DNA of 64,000 bases from the NCBI RefSeq assembly GCF_036014195.1, contig NZ_CP107918.1:2356001-2420000 (forward strand), in the 5' to 3' direction. Shown one piece after another: positions 9,495 to 18,834 of this stretch (the first letter of the stretch is position 1; each line of letters begins with the position of its first letter). Source of the DNA: Streptomyces sp. NBC_00442 (GTDB lineage: Bacteria > Actinomycetota > Actinomycetes > Streptomycetales > Streptomycetaceae). Both the position numbers and the translations under genes were made by a program. The notes under the pieces were generated by a model that was not told the origin of the DNA, ran no database searches, and saw only the letters and a program-made list of their open reading frames with translations.

Positions 9495-10436
9495 TCAGCG
9501 CAGCTTGGGGTCGAGAGCGTCGCGCACCGCGTCACCGAGCATGATGAACGCGAGCACCGTGATGCTCAGCATGGCGCTGGGGAAGAACAGCACGTGCGGG
9601 GCGGTACGGATGACGGTCTGGCCGGATGAGATGTCGTTGCCCCAGGAGACGGTGGAGGGCGGGAGCCCGATACCGAGGAAGGACAGCGTCGCCTCCGCGG
9701 CGATGTAGCCGCCGAGCGCGATGGTGGCGACGACGATCACCGGGGCGATCGCGTTCGGCAGGATGTGCCGGAGCATGATCCGGCCGGTGCCTGCGCCGAG
9801 CGCCTTGGCGGCCTGCACGTAGTCGGCCTGCTTGACCGTCAGCACCGAGCCGCGCATGACGCGGGCGAGCTGGGTCCAGCCGAGGACGCCGAGCGCGAGC
9901 ACCACGGTCCACACCGTGCGGTGGGTGAAGGCGTTCAGGACGACGATCGCGCCGAGCAGCAGCGGGATGCCGAAGAACACGTCGGTGATGCGGGAGAGCA
10001 GCGAGTCGAACCAGCCGCCGAAGTAGCCGGCCAGCATGCCGACGATTCCGCCGAGGACGGTCACGACCAGCGTCACGCAGACGCCGACGATGATCGAGGC
10101 GCGGGCGCCGAACAGGACGCGCGCGAAGATGCTGCGCCCCTGGACGTCGTAGCCGAACCAGTCCTCCTGGAAGAAGTGGCTGTAACTCGGCACGCCCAGG
10201 TAGTGCTTGGCGAGGTCCGCGTGGTCCGGGTCGACCGACGTGAAGAGGCCGGGGAAGGCCGCCACCACGAGCAGGAAGACGATCAGGACGGCGGAGATGA
10301 CGAAGACGGGGTTGCGGCGCAGGTCGCGCCACGCGTCCGACCAGAGGCTGCGGGCCTTCTCCGCGGTGACCGGCACCGGGGTGACGGCCGGGGTCTCGGC
10401 GGCCCCGGCGGAAGCCTTGTTGAGGGTCTCAGGCAT
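9495..10436 (-). CDS. Oligopeptide ABC transporter permease (OppC/DppC type), operon 2
   Basis: Membrane permease of 313 residues with an N-terminal cytoplasmic tail, SLWSDAWRDLRRNPVFVIS leading into the first helix, and the inner-membrane transport signature EATLSFLGIGLPPSTVSWG near residue 250. It pairs with the OppB-type protein and overlaps that gene's end by 8 bases. The same 8-base coupling occurs in operon 1. Confidence 0.94.
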   Translation of the reverse strand: MPETLNKASAGAAETPAVTPVPVTAEKARSLWSDAWRDLRRNPVFVISAVLIVFLLVVAAFPGLFTSVDPDHADLAKHYLGVPSYSHFFQEDWFGYDVQGRSIFARVLFGARASIIVGVCVTLVVTVLGGIVGMLAGYFGGWFDSLLSRITDVFFGIPLLLGAIVVLNAFTHRTVWTVVLALGVLGWTQLARVMRGSVLTVKQADYVQAAKALGAGTGRIMLRHILPNAIAPVIVVATIALGGYIAAEATLSFLGIGLPPSTVSWGNDISSGQTVIRTAPHVLFFPSAMLSITVLAFIMLGDAVRDALDPKLR

Positions 10437-11358
10437 AGCGGATCCTCGGGTCCAGAGCGGCGTACAGCAGGTCGACCAGGAGGCTGGACAGCAGGTAGAC
10501 GATCACGAGGATCGTCACGATGCCCACCACCGTGGCGTTGTCCGACTGGTTGATCGACCGGTACAGCGTGTTGCCGATGCCGTGCACGTTGAAGATGCCC
10601 TCGGTCACGATCGCGCCGCCCATCAGGGCGCCGAGGTCGGTGCCGAGGAAGGTGACCACCGGGATGAGCGAGTTGCGCATCAGGTGGATGCCCACGACGC
10701 GACGGCGCGGCAGGCCCTTGGCGATGGCGGTGCGGATGTAGTCCGCGCGCAGGTTCTCGGCGAGCGAGGTTCTGCTGAGCCGCGCGATGTAGGCGAACGA
10801 GAGGGAACCGAGGACGGCACCCGGCAGGATCAACTGCGAGATGTCGTTGGAGTCCTGCACGGTCGGGGTGACCCAGCCGAGCTGGTCCGCGAAGATCGTC
10901 TGGAAGATGAAGCCGAGGACGAAGATCGGGATCGAGATCAGCAGCAGCGTGATCACGAGCACGAGCTTGTCCCAGACCCGACCGCGGTTCAGGCCGGCCA
11001 GGAGGCCCAGCGAGAGGCCCACCACGATCTCGACGGCGAAAGCGATCAGTGCCAGCCGGATCGTCACGGGGAACGTCTCGGCCATGACGTCGATCACCTT
11101 ACGGCCGGTGACGAAGCTGGTGCCGAAGTTGCCGGTGACGACGTTGCTGAGATAGTGCCAGTACTGCGCGAGGACCGGTCGGTCGAACCAGTACTCGTGG
11201 CGCAGCCGCGCCATCGCCTGCGGGTCGGCAGGTCTGTCGCCCCACAGAGCCCGGACGGGGTCGCCGGGAAGTGAGTACACCATCAGAAAGATGAGCAGAG
11301 TGGTCCCGATGAACACCGGGATCATCTGGAGCAGTCGCCTTGCGACGTAGCGCCCCAT
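10429..11358 (-). CDS. Oligopeptide ABC transporter permease (OppB/DppB type), operon 2
   Basis: Permease of 309 residues starting MGRYVARRLLQMIPVFIGTTLLIF and ending LYAALDPRIRYA, with several strongly hydrophobic helices. It is the paralogue of 4455-5378. It follows the binding-protein gene after 140 bases, a gap that contains a 15-bp hairpin. Confidence 0.94.
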   Translation of the reverse strand: MGRYVARRLLQMIPVFIGTTLLIFLMVYSLPGDPVRALWGDRPADPQAMARLRHEYWFDRPVLAQYWHYLSNVVTGNFGTSFVTGRKVIDVMAETFPVTIRLALIAFAVEIVVGLSLGLLAGLNRGRVWDKLVLVITLLLISIPIFVLGFIFQTIFADQLGWVTPTVQDSNDISQLILPGAVLGSLSFAYIARLSRTSLAENLRADYIRTAIAKGLPRRRVVGIHLMRNSLIPVVTFLGTDLGALMGGAIVTEGIFNVHGIGNTLYRSINQSDNATVVGIVTILVIVYLLSSLLVDLLYAALDPRIRYA

Positions 11359-11383
11359 CGAGCCTCCATAGTCAGCCGCTCAG

Positions 11384-11426
11384 CAGCCGGCCCGCCCCGC
11401 TCCTCGTGGGAGGGGCGGGCCGGCTG
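11384..11426 (-). terminator. Intercistronic hairpin between binding-protein and permease genes, operon 2
   Basis: A perfect 15-bp stem (cagccggcccgcccc and its complement) with a 13-base loop lies between the stop of the binding-protein gene and the start of the OppB-type permease. It is a likely attenuator or mRNA-stabilising structure, in the same place as the hairpin of operon 1. Confidence 0.75.
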
Positions 11427-11498
11427 CCCTGCGCGAACGGTGTGGCGCCGACGCGATGTCGGAACGCCGTGGTGAATCGACCGTCAGCGGCCAGATCG

Positions 11499-13130
11499 CT
11501 ACTTCTTGAGAACCTCGACCGCGGTGAAGACCGGCTTGCCGAAGGTGTCGTACGTGACGCTCTTGACGTTGGCCGAGTAGCCGGCGTTCGTCTTGTAGTA
11601 CCAGAGCGGGATGGCCGGCATGTCGGCGAACAGCGACTTCTCGGCGTCCTGGTACAGCTTGACCGACTCGTCCAGGGTCGCCGCCTTGTCGGCCTTGGCC
11701 GCCAGGTCGTCGAAGGTCTTGTTCGAGTAGCCGCCCTCGTTGCCCGCGGCGGTGGTGCCGTACAGGTCCTTGAGGAAGTTGGCGTTCAGCGGGTAGTCCT
11801 GCACCCAGCCCGAGCGGTAGAAGCTCTGGACCTTCTTGTTGGTGCGGACGTCCAGAGCGGTCTTGAAGTCCGCCTTGGAGTCGCTCTCGCACTTGACGCC
11901 GGTGGCCTGGGTGATGTTGGCGCAGACCGCCGTCACCCATTCCTTGTGGCCGCCGTCGGCGTTGTAGAGGATCGAGATGGTGGCGTTGGCGCCGCCGGCC
12001 TCCGTGACGAGCTGCTTGGCCTTGGTGGGGTTGTACTTGCAGACGTCACCACAGGCGTCGGCGGCGTAGCCCTTGACGGCCGGCGGCACGAAGCCGGTGG
12101 CCGGGGTACGCGAACCCTGGAGCACCGTCTTGGTGATGGTGTCCCGGTCGATCGCCATCGAGATGCCCTGCATGAACTTCGGACGGTCCTTCAGACCCGT
12201 GATCGCCGGCGCGTAGGCGGCGACGGAGATCGTCTGGATCGAGTTCTGCGGGGCGTCCACGGCGCGCTTGCCGAGGTCCTGGTGGTACGTGGCCATGCCG
12301 CTCGGGGCGACCTGGTCGAGCACGTCCAGGTTGTTGGAGACCGCGTCCTTATAGGCGGCCTCGGAGCTGGTGTAGAACTTGAAGTCCACACCACCGTTCT
12401 TCGGCTTGTCCGCACCGGCGTACTTGTCGTAGGCCTTGGTGAGGAAGTCCTGGTTGTGGTTCCACTTCACGAACTGGTACGGGCCGTTGCCGATGGGCTC
12501 TTCGCCGTACTTCTTCGGGTTGGTGTAGAACACCGACGGCAGCGGCGCGTAGGCGCTGTAGCCGAGCTTGTAGGTCCAGTACGGAGCCGGGGTGGCGAGC
12601 TCGACCTTGATGGTGTAGTCGTCCGGGGTGGACAGACCCGACATCTTGTCGGCCTTCGGGTCACCCTTCTCCGGGTGGACCTCGTCGTAGCCCTTGATGT
12701 CCGAGAACCAAGAAGCGTTCTGCTGCGCGTTCTTGGAGTTGGCGCCCCAGTTCCAGGCGTCGACGAACGACTTGGCGGTGACCTTCTCGCCGTTGTGGAA
12801 CGTCCAGCCCTGCTTCACCTTGATGGTGTAGTGGCTGGCGTCGTCCTGCTTGATCGAGTCGGCGACGACGTTGGTGATCGCGCCGGTCTTCGGCTCGAAG
12901 TCGACCAGCTTGGAGAAGAGGACGTCGGTGATGCGGCCGCCGCCGGTCTCCATCACGTTGGCCGGCTGGATCGGGTGCTGCGGTTCGCTGCTCTGGTAGC
13001 TGAAGACACCTGTCGGGTCCGCAGCCGCGCCCGAGTTGTCCGTGCTGTCCTTGCCGCCACCACAAGCGGTCGCAGCCAGGGCGATGATTGCCGCTCCCGC
13101 GACCCACTTGGCGCTCGTAGCACCACGCAT
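11499..13130 (-). CDS. Oligopeptide-binding lipoprotein (OppA/DppA type), operon 2
   Basis: Peptide-binding lipoprotein of 543 residues, with signal MRGATSAKWVAGAAIIALAATACGGG and the lipidated Cys after AATA. I chose the ATG at 13130 rather than the longer frame starting at 13160. It has GAGGAAACCC immediately upstream, and the resulting N terminus aligns exactly with the paralogue at 5459-7090. The family is SBP type 5. The neighbourhood (two peptide ABC operons beside typA and a succinate dehydrogenase) recalls, from memory, the bldK region of S. coelicolor. One of these systems might therefore import a developmental peptide, but the gene order here (binding protein first) makes a direct bldK assignment uncertain. 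Confidence 0.95.
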   Translation of the reverse strand: MRGATSAKWVAGAAIIALAATACGGGKDSTDNSGAAADPTGVFSYQSSEPQHPIQPANVMETGGGRITDVLFSKLVDFEPKTGAITNVVADSIKQDDASHYTIKVKQGWTFHNGEKVTAKSFVDAWNWGANSKNAQQNASWFSDIKGYDEVHPEKGDPKADKMSGLSTPDDYTIKVELATPAPYWTYKLGYSAYAPLPSVFYTNPKKYGEEPIGNGPYQFVKWNHNQDFLTKAYDKYAGADKPKNGGVDFKFYTSSEAAYKDAVSNNLDVLDQVAPSGMATYHQDLGKRAVDAPQNSIQTISVAAYAPAITGLKDRPKFMQGISMAIDRDTITKTVLQGSRTPATGFVPPAVKGYAADACGDVCKYNPTKAKQLVTEAGGANATISILYNADGGHKEWVTAVCANITQATGVKCESDSKADFKTALDVRTNKKVQSFYRSGWVQDYPLNANFLKDLYGTTAAGNEGGYSNKTFDDLAAKADKAATLDESVKLYQDAEKSLFADMPAIPLWYYKTNAGYSANVKSVTYDTFGKPVFTAVEVLKK

Positions 13131-13572
13131 GGGTTTCCTCCTCATGAGTCCACTTGTCACTACAAGAGGGGTACTTCTACGCGCGCTGACACCCCTGACA
13201 GCGCTTCGACGTCAAGTACCCCGAGTGTGCTCGTGAGTCGGCACTCCCCACAGTGCGTGACCCATTGACCCGAGCTCAATGGAGCCAACTATTAAGTACG
13301 GCCGGGCTGTAAACCACACTTAAAGGGTCTCGTTTTGACAACATCAGTACCGGGCAACGGCCCGAAATCCGGACAAACTGAGCACAGACAGACACACCCG
13401 AAACGGACCGTTAACACATCTTCCGGAGAGCGACGGTCGATATCCGAACAGGATGCCCCTTAAAACAACTTGACCCTAGGGGCGATCGGCCGAAGAGGAC
13501 GGGCCACTTTGGCAGGGCTTTGTACTTGATCACCCTCGCGTGTGTACCGCGCCGCCCAAACCTTCCGGCCAA
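13131..13572 (-). promoter_or_regulatory. Long upstream region of oligopeptide operon 2
   Basis: About 440 bases without a convincing gene, noticeably less GC-rich than the surroundings. It contains stretches such as ttaagtacggccgggctgtaaa and gttttgacaacatcag. It must hold the promoter(s) of the operon 2 binding-protein gene on the minus strand. I could not fix a single -35/-10 pair by eye. Confidence 0.5.
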
Positions 13573-13574
13573 CG

Positions 13575-13616
13575 CCGAAGGCCCGGCCCCGCGATGAGCG
13601 GGAGCCGGGCCTTCGG
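13575..13616 (-). terminator. Terminator of typA
   Basis: A perfect 13-bp inverted repeat (ccgaaggcccggc / gccgggccttcgg) with a 16-base loop starts about 15 bases after the typA stop codon on the minus strand. Confidence 0.8.
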
Positions 13617-13630
13617 GCGTACGGGGTACG

Positions 13631-15538
13631 TCAGTTCCGCTTGGCGCGCGACGCGGTGCGGCCGCGCTCCTTGGCGTCCAGGACGACCTTGCGGATGCGC
13701 ACGGCCTCCGGGGTCACCTCGACGCACTCGTCGTCGCGGCAGAACTCCAGGGACTGCTCCAGGGAGAGCTTGCGCGCCGGCACCACGTTCTCGGTGTTGT
13801 CGGCGGAAGCGGCACGCATGTTGGTGAGCTTCTTCTCCTTGGTGATGTTCACGTCCATGTCGTCGGCACGCGAGTTCTCACCGACGATCATGCCCTCGTA
13901 GACCTCGGTGCCGGGCTCGGTGAACAGCACACCGCGCTCCTGGAGGTTGATCATGGCGAAGGGGGTGACCGAACCGGCGCGGTCGGCCACGAGCGAGCCG
14001 TTGTTACGGGTCGTCAGGGTGCCGAACCACGGCTCGTGGCCCTCGTGGATCGAGTGGGCGATACCGGTGCCGCGGGTGTTCGTGAGGAACTCCGTACGGA
14101 AGCCGATGAGGCCACGGGAGGGAACGACGAACTCCATGCGGACCCAGCCGGAACCGTGGTTGGACATGTTGTCCATGCGGCCCTTGCGGACGCCCATGAG
14201 CTGCGTGACCGCGCCCATGTGCTCCTCGGGGACGTCCACGGTGAGGCGCTCGACCGGCTCGTGGGTCTTGCCGTCGACCTGCTTGGTGACCACCTGCGGC
14301 TTGCCGATGGTCAGCTCGAAGCCCTCGCGGCGCATCTGCTCGACCAGGATGGCGAGCGCGAGCTCACCACGGCCCTGGACCTCCCAGGCGTCCGGGCGCT
14401 CGGTGTCGAGCACGCGGAGCGAGACGTTGCCGATGAGCTCGCGGTCGAGGCGGTCCTTGACCTGACGGGCGGTGACCTTGCGGTCCTTGACGGTCGCCTT
14501 GGCGTCCGCGCCCTTGCCGGAACCACCGCGGCCGACGAGCGGCGAGGTGTTGGTGCCGATGGTCATGGAGATGGCCGGCTGGTCGACCGTGATCAGCGGC
14601 AGCGCGATCGGGTTCTCCGGGTCGGCCAGGGTCTCGCCGATCATGATCTCGGGGATACCGGCCACCGCGCAGATGTCACCGGGGCCGGCCATCTCGGCCG
14701 GCTTGCGGGTGAGCGCCTCGGTCATCATCAGCTCGGTGATGCGGACGTTGGAGATCGTGCCGTCCCGCTTGATCCACGCGACGGTCTGGCCCTTGCGCAG
14801 CTCGCCCTGCTCGACGCGGAGCAGCGCGATACGGCCGAGGAAGTTGTCGGCGTCGAGGTTGGTGACGTGCGCCTGGAGGGGGGCGCTCTCGTCGTACTCG
14901 GGGGCCGGGACGCTGGAGAGGATCGTCGAGAAGAACGGCTCCAGGTTCTCGCTGTCGGCCGGGACGGTGCCGTCCTCCGGCTTGGTCAGCGAGGCGACGC
15001 CGTCACGGGCGCAGGCGTAGACGATCGGGAACTCGATCTGGTCCTCGTCCGCGTCCAGGTCGAGGAAGAGGTCGTACGTCTCGTTGACGACCTCGTCGAT
15101 CCGGGAGTCGGGGCGGTCCGTCTTGTTGATGCACAGGATGACGGGCAGGCGCTGCTGGAGGGCCTTGCGCAGCACGAAGCGGGTCTGCGGCAGGGGGCCC
15201 TCGGAGGCGTCGACCAGGAGCACGACGGCGTCCACCATCGACAGACCGCGCTCGACCTCGCCACCGAAGTCGGCGTGGCCCGGGGTGTCGATGATGTTGA
15301 TGGTGATGACGTCGCCGCCATCCTTGGGGTGGTACTTGACGGCCGTGTTCTTGGCCAGGATCGTGATGCCCTTCTCACGCTCCAGATCGTTGCTGTCCAT
15401 CATGCGGTCGTCGAGCGACTCGGCGGCGTGCGCGGCGAAGGCGCCGGCCTGCTTGAGCATGGCGTCGACCAGGGTGGTCTTGCCGTGGTCGACGTGGGCG
15501 ACGATGGCGACGTTACGGATGTCGTGGCGCGTGGGCAT
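13631..15538 (-). CDS. typA: Ribosome-associated translational GTPase TypA/BipA
   Basis: Elongation-factor-like GTPase of 635 residues involved in ribosome assembly and stress adaptation. It starts MPTRHDIRNVAIVAHVDHGKTTL, with the P-loop near residue 19. The switch II motif DTPGHADFGGEV is near 80 and the NKTD guanine-binding motif near 135. EF-G-like domains III and V and the TypA C-terminal domain follow. The open frame extends 174 bases further upstream, but that extension is Pro/Arg-rich and unconserved, so I start at the ATG at 15538. Length is normal for actinobacterial TypA. A clean terminator follows. Confidence 0.97.
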   Translation of the reverse strand: MPTRHDIRNVAIVAHVDHGKTTLVDAMLKQAGAFAAHAAESLDDRMMDSNDLEREKGITILAKNTAVKYHPKDGGDVITINIIDTPGHADFGGEVERGLSMVDAVVLLVDASEGPLPQTRFVLRKALQQRLPVILCINKTDRPDSRIDEVVNETYDLFLDLDADEDQIEFPIVYACARDGVASLTKPEDGTVPADSENLEPFFSTILSSVPAPEYDESAPLQAHVTNLDADNFLGRIALLRVEQGELRKGQTVAWIKRDGTISNVRITELMMTEALTRKPAEMAGPGDICAVAGIPEIMIGETLADPENPIALPLITVDQPAISMTIGTNTSPLVGRGGSGKGADAKATVKDRKVTARQVKDRLDRELIGNVSLRVLDTERPDAWEVQGRGELALAILVEQMRREGFELTIGKPQVVTKQVDGKTHEPVERLTVDVPEEHMGAVTQLMGVRKGRMDNMSNHGSGWVRMEFVVPSRGLIGFRTEFLTNTRGTGIAHSIHEGHEPWFGTLTTRNNGSLVADRAGSVTPFAMINLQERGVLFTEPGTEVYEGMIVGENSRADDMDVNITKEKKLTNMRAASADNTENVVPARKLSLEQSLEFCRDDECVEVTPEAVRIRKVVLDAKERGRTASRAKRN

Positions 15539-15765
15539 ACTGACTGGCGCTTCTCTCGATCGTGGGATCAGGCGTCTGACGCGGTCGAGTCCTCGTCCGC
15601 CCGCCGGGCAGACAGGCCACGGCTGCCTCCATGGTACGGGGCGGCCGCACCTACGGCCTCCCGGGCCGACGTCGGCGATCGTGAGCGGGGGGTTCTGCGG
15701 GGGTTTCGGCAACGGTCTGCCGGGGGGTGTGTCGTAAGGAAACCCGGGTCATGGGGCGTACACGA

Positions 15766-15796
15766 CCTTGCCCGCCGACGGGGTCGGCGGGCAAGG
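15766..15796 (-). terminator. Terminator of the orphan binding-protein gene
   Basis: A perfect 14-bp stem (ccttgcccgccgac / gtcggcgggcaagg) with a GGG loop lies about 70 bases beyond the stop codon of the binding-protein gene at 15863 and upstream of typA. The rest of 15539-15862 would carry the typA promoter on the minus strand. Confidence 0.85.
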
Positions 15797-15862
15797 GACT
15801 TGAGCAGGTTCTGAGCTTGGAGCCGCACCCGCGGCCCGCTTCTGACCTGCTGGTTTGCTCTT

Positions 15863-18199
15863 CTAGTCCTGAGAGTTCTTCGATCCGTTGTGCGCCGTTT
15901 CCGGCTTCTTGAACCCGATGTCCTGGAAGCGCGGGGCGGCGAATCCGAAGGCTCCCGCATTGGCCACATTCGGTTTCACGGCGACCAGCTGCGGGCGCTG
16001 GTAGAGGGGAATCGATCCTGCCGCCGCCCAGATCCTGGCGTCGGCCTTGTGCACGAGGTCGCGGGCCTCGTCCTCGTCCAGCTCGCCGGCGGCCTGGTCG
16101 AAGAGCTGGTCGATGTGGTCGGTGCCGACCCGGCTGTAGTTCTGCTCGACGAGGAGCGAGCCGTCGGCCGCGGGCTCCGGCTTGGCGAAGATCGGCCGGT
16201 CGTCGGTGGCCGGGTAGGCGGTGCCGGGCCACGAGTAGAGCGCCAGGTCGAAATCGCCCGACGCGATGTGGTCCTTGAAGTAGCTGTCGTCGGCGACCTT
16301 GATGATCTCGGTGTTGATGCCGACCGTCTTCAGCATCGCCGCGACCTTGTCGCCCACGTCGCGCAACGACTGTGAGCCGGGGCCCGACGGCAGCACGAAG
16401 CGCAGGGTGAGCGGCTTGCCGTCCTTGCCGAGCGGGCCGCTCTGGGGCGCGGGCGCCGCGGTGCCCTTCGGGGCGTACGCGCCGGGGGCGCCGCCCTTGA
16501 GCCGCGCCTCGGTCTTGGTGTCCTTGCCCGCGCCCTTGTTCACCTGCTCGGCGGGCTCGCCGTCGAAGATCCGGGCCTGGCTCATGAGGGCGGCCTGCTG
16601 GAGCGCGGCGACGCGGCCCGGTGCGAGCACGTACGTACGGGAGCCGGCGCCCGACCCGGAGCTGCCGGGCTTGTCGTCGCCGACGATGTAGGTGCCCTCG
16701 TCGTCGGGGTGGTTTCCGGCCGCGGGGCGCTTGCCGTCCTCCGACTCCTGCTCGCCCTCGGGCTTGCTGCCCGCCTTCGCCGCCTCCTGCTTGGGCTTCT
16801 GCCGGGCGCCGCCGGCCGTCCATCCGGCGTCCGCGAGCAGCGCCCGCGCCTCCTGGGTGTCCTGGCTGCCGAGGGCGTCGCTGCTGTCGGTGTAGGCGTC
16901 CTGCCCAGCGAGGGCGAGGTGGCTGCCGGGAGGCTGCGCGGGCAGACCGAGCGGCTTGAGGACCGCCTCGGCGATCTCCTTGCGGTTCAGGGCGCGGGCC
17001 ACCGCGCGCCGGACCCGCTCGTCGGCGAGCGGCCCGGACGCGCCGTTCAGGGCGAGCTGGGTGTACGCGGGCTCCAGGGTCTTGCGGACCGCGAAGCCCC
17101 GTAGCGCGGACTGCTCGGAGGCGTACGTGTCGACGGCGGCCAGGGTCTCCTTACGGGCCTGCCGCTCCGCCTCGGCCTTCTCCTCCTCACCGCTGTGGGC
17201 GATGGCCCAGGAGCGCAGCGCGGAGGCGGGGGTGATCGCGGCCCCCGGGCCGTGGGTGACGGCCCGGCCCTTGTCGCGTTCGGCGAGCGCGATGCGGTCG
17301 GCGTCGCCACGGTCGATCTCGGCCACGTCGACGGAGCCCGCGGCGAGCGCCGCCGCCCGCTTGTCGCGCGCCACGGCCTGCAGGACGACGGTGTCGAGCT
17401 TGGCGGGCAGGCCCCACCAGCGGGGGTTGCGCTCCAGGGTGACCGTGCCCTTGGCCCGGTCGGCCTCCTTGAGCCGGAAGGCCCCCGCGGTCGCCTTCAG
17501 CCTGGTGCGGGCGCCGTCGTTGAAGGCGTCGGGGGTGCCGGTGACGTCCTTCGGGTAGAGCGGGCTGAACAGGGAGCGCCAGTCCGCGTAGGGCTTGGCG
17601 AAGGTGACCTTGACCTCCAGGTCGTTGGCGCCCTTCTCGATCTTCTCGATGCGCTCGTACCCGGCGTTGCGCGCTGTCCAGTACGCCGAGTCCTTGCCGC
17701 TGAGGGCGCGCCACTGGGCGACGAAGTCGGGGGCGCCGATCTCGCGGCCGTCGCTCCACACCGCCTTCTGGTTGAGCTTGTAGAGCACGACCTGCTTGGG
17801 CTCGCGCTGGACGACCTCGGCGGACTCCAGGTAGTCGGCGTTGCGCTGCGGGCGGCCGTGGTCGTCCAGGGTGAACAGGGCCGGCAGCACCGCCTGGGCG
17901 ACCCGCTGGGTCGTGGCGTCGGCGTCGGCCTGGAAGGTGTTGAGCGTCTCGGGCATCGCGTCGACGGCCCACTTCAGGGTGCCCCCGTCGGCGACTTGCG
18001 TCCGGGCCGCGGCCCCGATGTCCTGGGGCGCGGCGCCTGCCGCGGTCCCGCCGTCGGCGGAGCCGCAGCCGGTCAGCACGGGGAGCGCGAGCACTCCGCT
18101 GGTCAGGAGCGCGACGGAGCGCGACCGCAGAGAGGCCGCGGTCCGGATCGCCGCGACGATCCGGGGCGCCCTCCCGTTCGGGTCACCGACGTGGGACAT
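15863..18199 (-). CDS. Orphan solute-binding lipoprotein, SBP family 5
   Basis: Secreted lipoprotein of 778 residues. A long positively charged N region (SHVGDPNGRAPRIVAAIRTAASLRSRS) leads to a hydrophobic core and the lipobox LTGC near residue 45. The mature part resembles peptide/monobactam-type ABC binding proteins (WAVDAMPETLNTF, QAVLPALFTLD). It is longer than the usual 530-600 residues because of a hydrophilic Lys/Gly/Glu-rich insertion around residues 465-520 and another near 560-600. No permease or ATPase genes adjoin it, so it probably serves one of the neighbouring Opp systems or a remote one. An AGAGG site precedes the ATG. Confidence 0.85.
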   Translation of the reverse strand: MSHVGDPNGRAPRIVAAIRTAASLRSRSVALLTSGVLALPVLTGCGSADGGTAAGAAPQDIGAAARTQVADGGTLKWAVDAMPETLNTFQADADATTQRVAQAVLPALFTLDDHGRPQRNADYLESAEVVQREPKQVVLYKLNQKAVWSDGREIGAPDFVAQWRALSGKDSAYWTARNAGYERIEKIEKGANDLEVKVTFAKPYADWRSLFSPLYPKDVTGTPDAFNDGARTRLKATAGAFRLKEADRAKGTVTLERNPRWWGLPAKLDTVVLQAVARDKRAAALAAGSVDVAEIDRGDADRIALAERDKGRAVTHGPGAAITPASALRSWAIAHSGEEEKAEAERQARKETLAAVDTYASEQSALRGFAVRKTLEPAYTQLALNGASGPLADERVRRAVARALNRKEIAEAVLKPLGLPAQPPGSHLALAGQDAYTDSSDALGSQDTQEARALLADAGWTAGGARQKPKQEAAKAGSKPEGEQESEDGKRPAAGNHPDDEGTYIVGDDKPGSSGSGAGSRTYVLAPGRVAALQQAALMSQARIFDGEPAEQVNKGAGKDTKTEARLKGGAPGAYAPKGTAAPAPQSGPLGKDGKPLTLRFVLPSGPGSQSLRDVGDKVAAMLKTVGINTEIIKVADDSYFKDHIASGDFDLALYSWPGTAYPATDDRPIFAKPEPAADGSLLVEQNYSRVGTDHIDQLFDQAAGELDEDEARDLVHKADARIWAAAGSIPLYQRPQLVAVKPNVANAGAFGFAAPRFQDIGFKKPETAHNGSKNSQD

Positions 18200-18521
18200 G
18201 GCTTGTACCTCTTCGTCAGACTTATGGGGTTTGTTGGCATTTCGCGATGATCACACGTATCCCAGTCACTGAAGAGGACGCTCGCGCCCCGGGGGCGGCG
18301 ACACGGCGGGACGGACCCCGAAGCCCACCCGTGCGGCCGAACGCATCCGCGAACGCGGCAGCCCGGACCACCCGGATGGCCGACACCGGCTCCCCAGGGG
18401 GCGCCCGGGGAACGTGCGACCCCACAACCCCGTGCACGCACCTTCACAACCGCGCATGTGAGGCGCGACACTTTTCGGCGCATGAACATTGCCACCCGCT
18501 CCGGCGAAAGGCAGGCAAGTC
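18200..18521. promoter_or_regulatory. Divergent intergenic region
   Basis: 322 bases between the minus-strand binding-protein gene and the plus-strand succinate dehydrogenase operon. It should hold both promoters. I see no convincing gene; short open frames here have no ribosome site and lack consistent coding bias. Confidence 0.4.
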
Positions 18522-18815
18522 ATGTCCCTGCACGACGAGTTGACGGCCACTCAGCACTGTCTGGACGACCTGGTGCGCGCCGTGGGACGCCTGGAGAAGC
18601 AGGTCGGGCACGGCCTGGACATCCGGCGGGTACGGACCGACGCCGACCACCTTCGCGAGAGCCTCGCCCTGCTCCGCGAGTCCGCACCACCCGGCGCACC
18701 CGCCCGCCCCGACCTGGTCACCATCCCCGACGCCCCGTACGACGCCTCGCTCTGGACCGACTCGGACGACGAAGGACTCGGGAGCACCCGGTCCCGCGGC
18801 CGGCGCACCCCCTGA
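18522..18815 (+). CDS. Small hydrophilic protein, function unknown
   Basis: 97-residue acidic, soluble protein beginning MSLHDELTATQHCLDDLVRAVGRLEKQVGHG. The first 60 residues are predicted amphipathic helix with heptad-like Leu/Val spacing, and a Pro-rich linker and acidic C terminus follow. I chose the ATG at 18522 over the in-frame upstream ATG because the conserved-looking helix starts there and a GGCAGG purine stretch precedes it. It lies 19 bases before the membrane subunit of succinate dehydrogenase and is probably cotranscribed. I do not recognise the family. Confidence 0.75.
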   Translation: MSLHDELTATQHCLDDLVRAVGRLEKQVGHGLDIRRVRTDADHLRESLALLRESAPPGAPARPDLVTIPDAPYDASLWTDSDDEGLGSTRSRGRRTP

Positions 18816-18834
18816 CCCTCCACGGGAGCCACTC

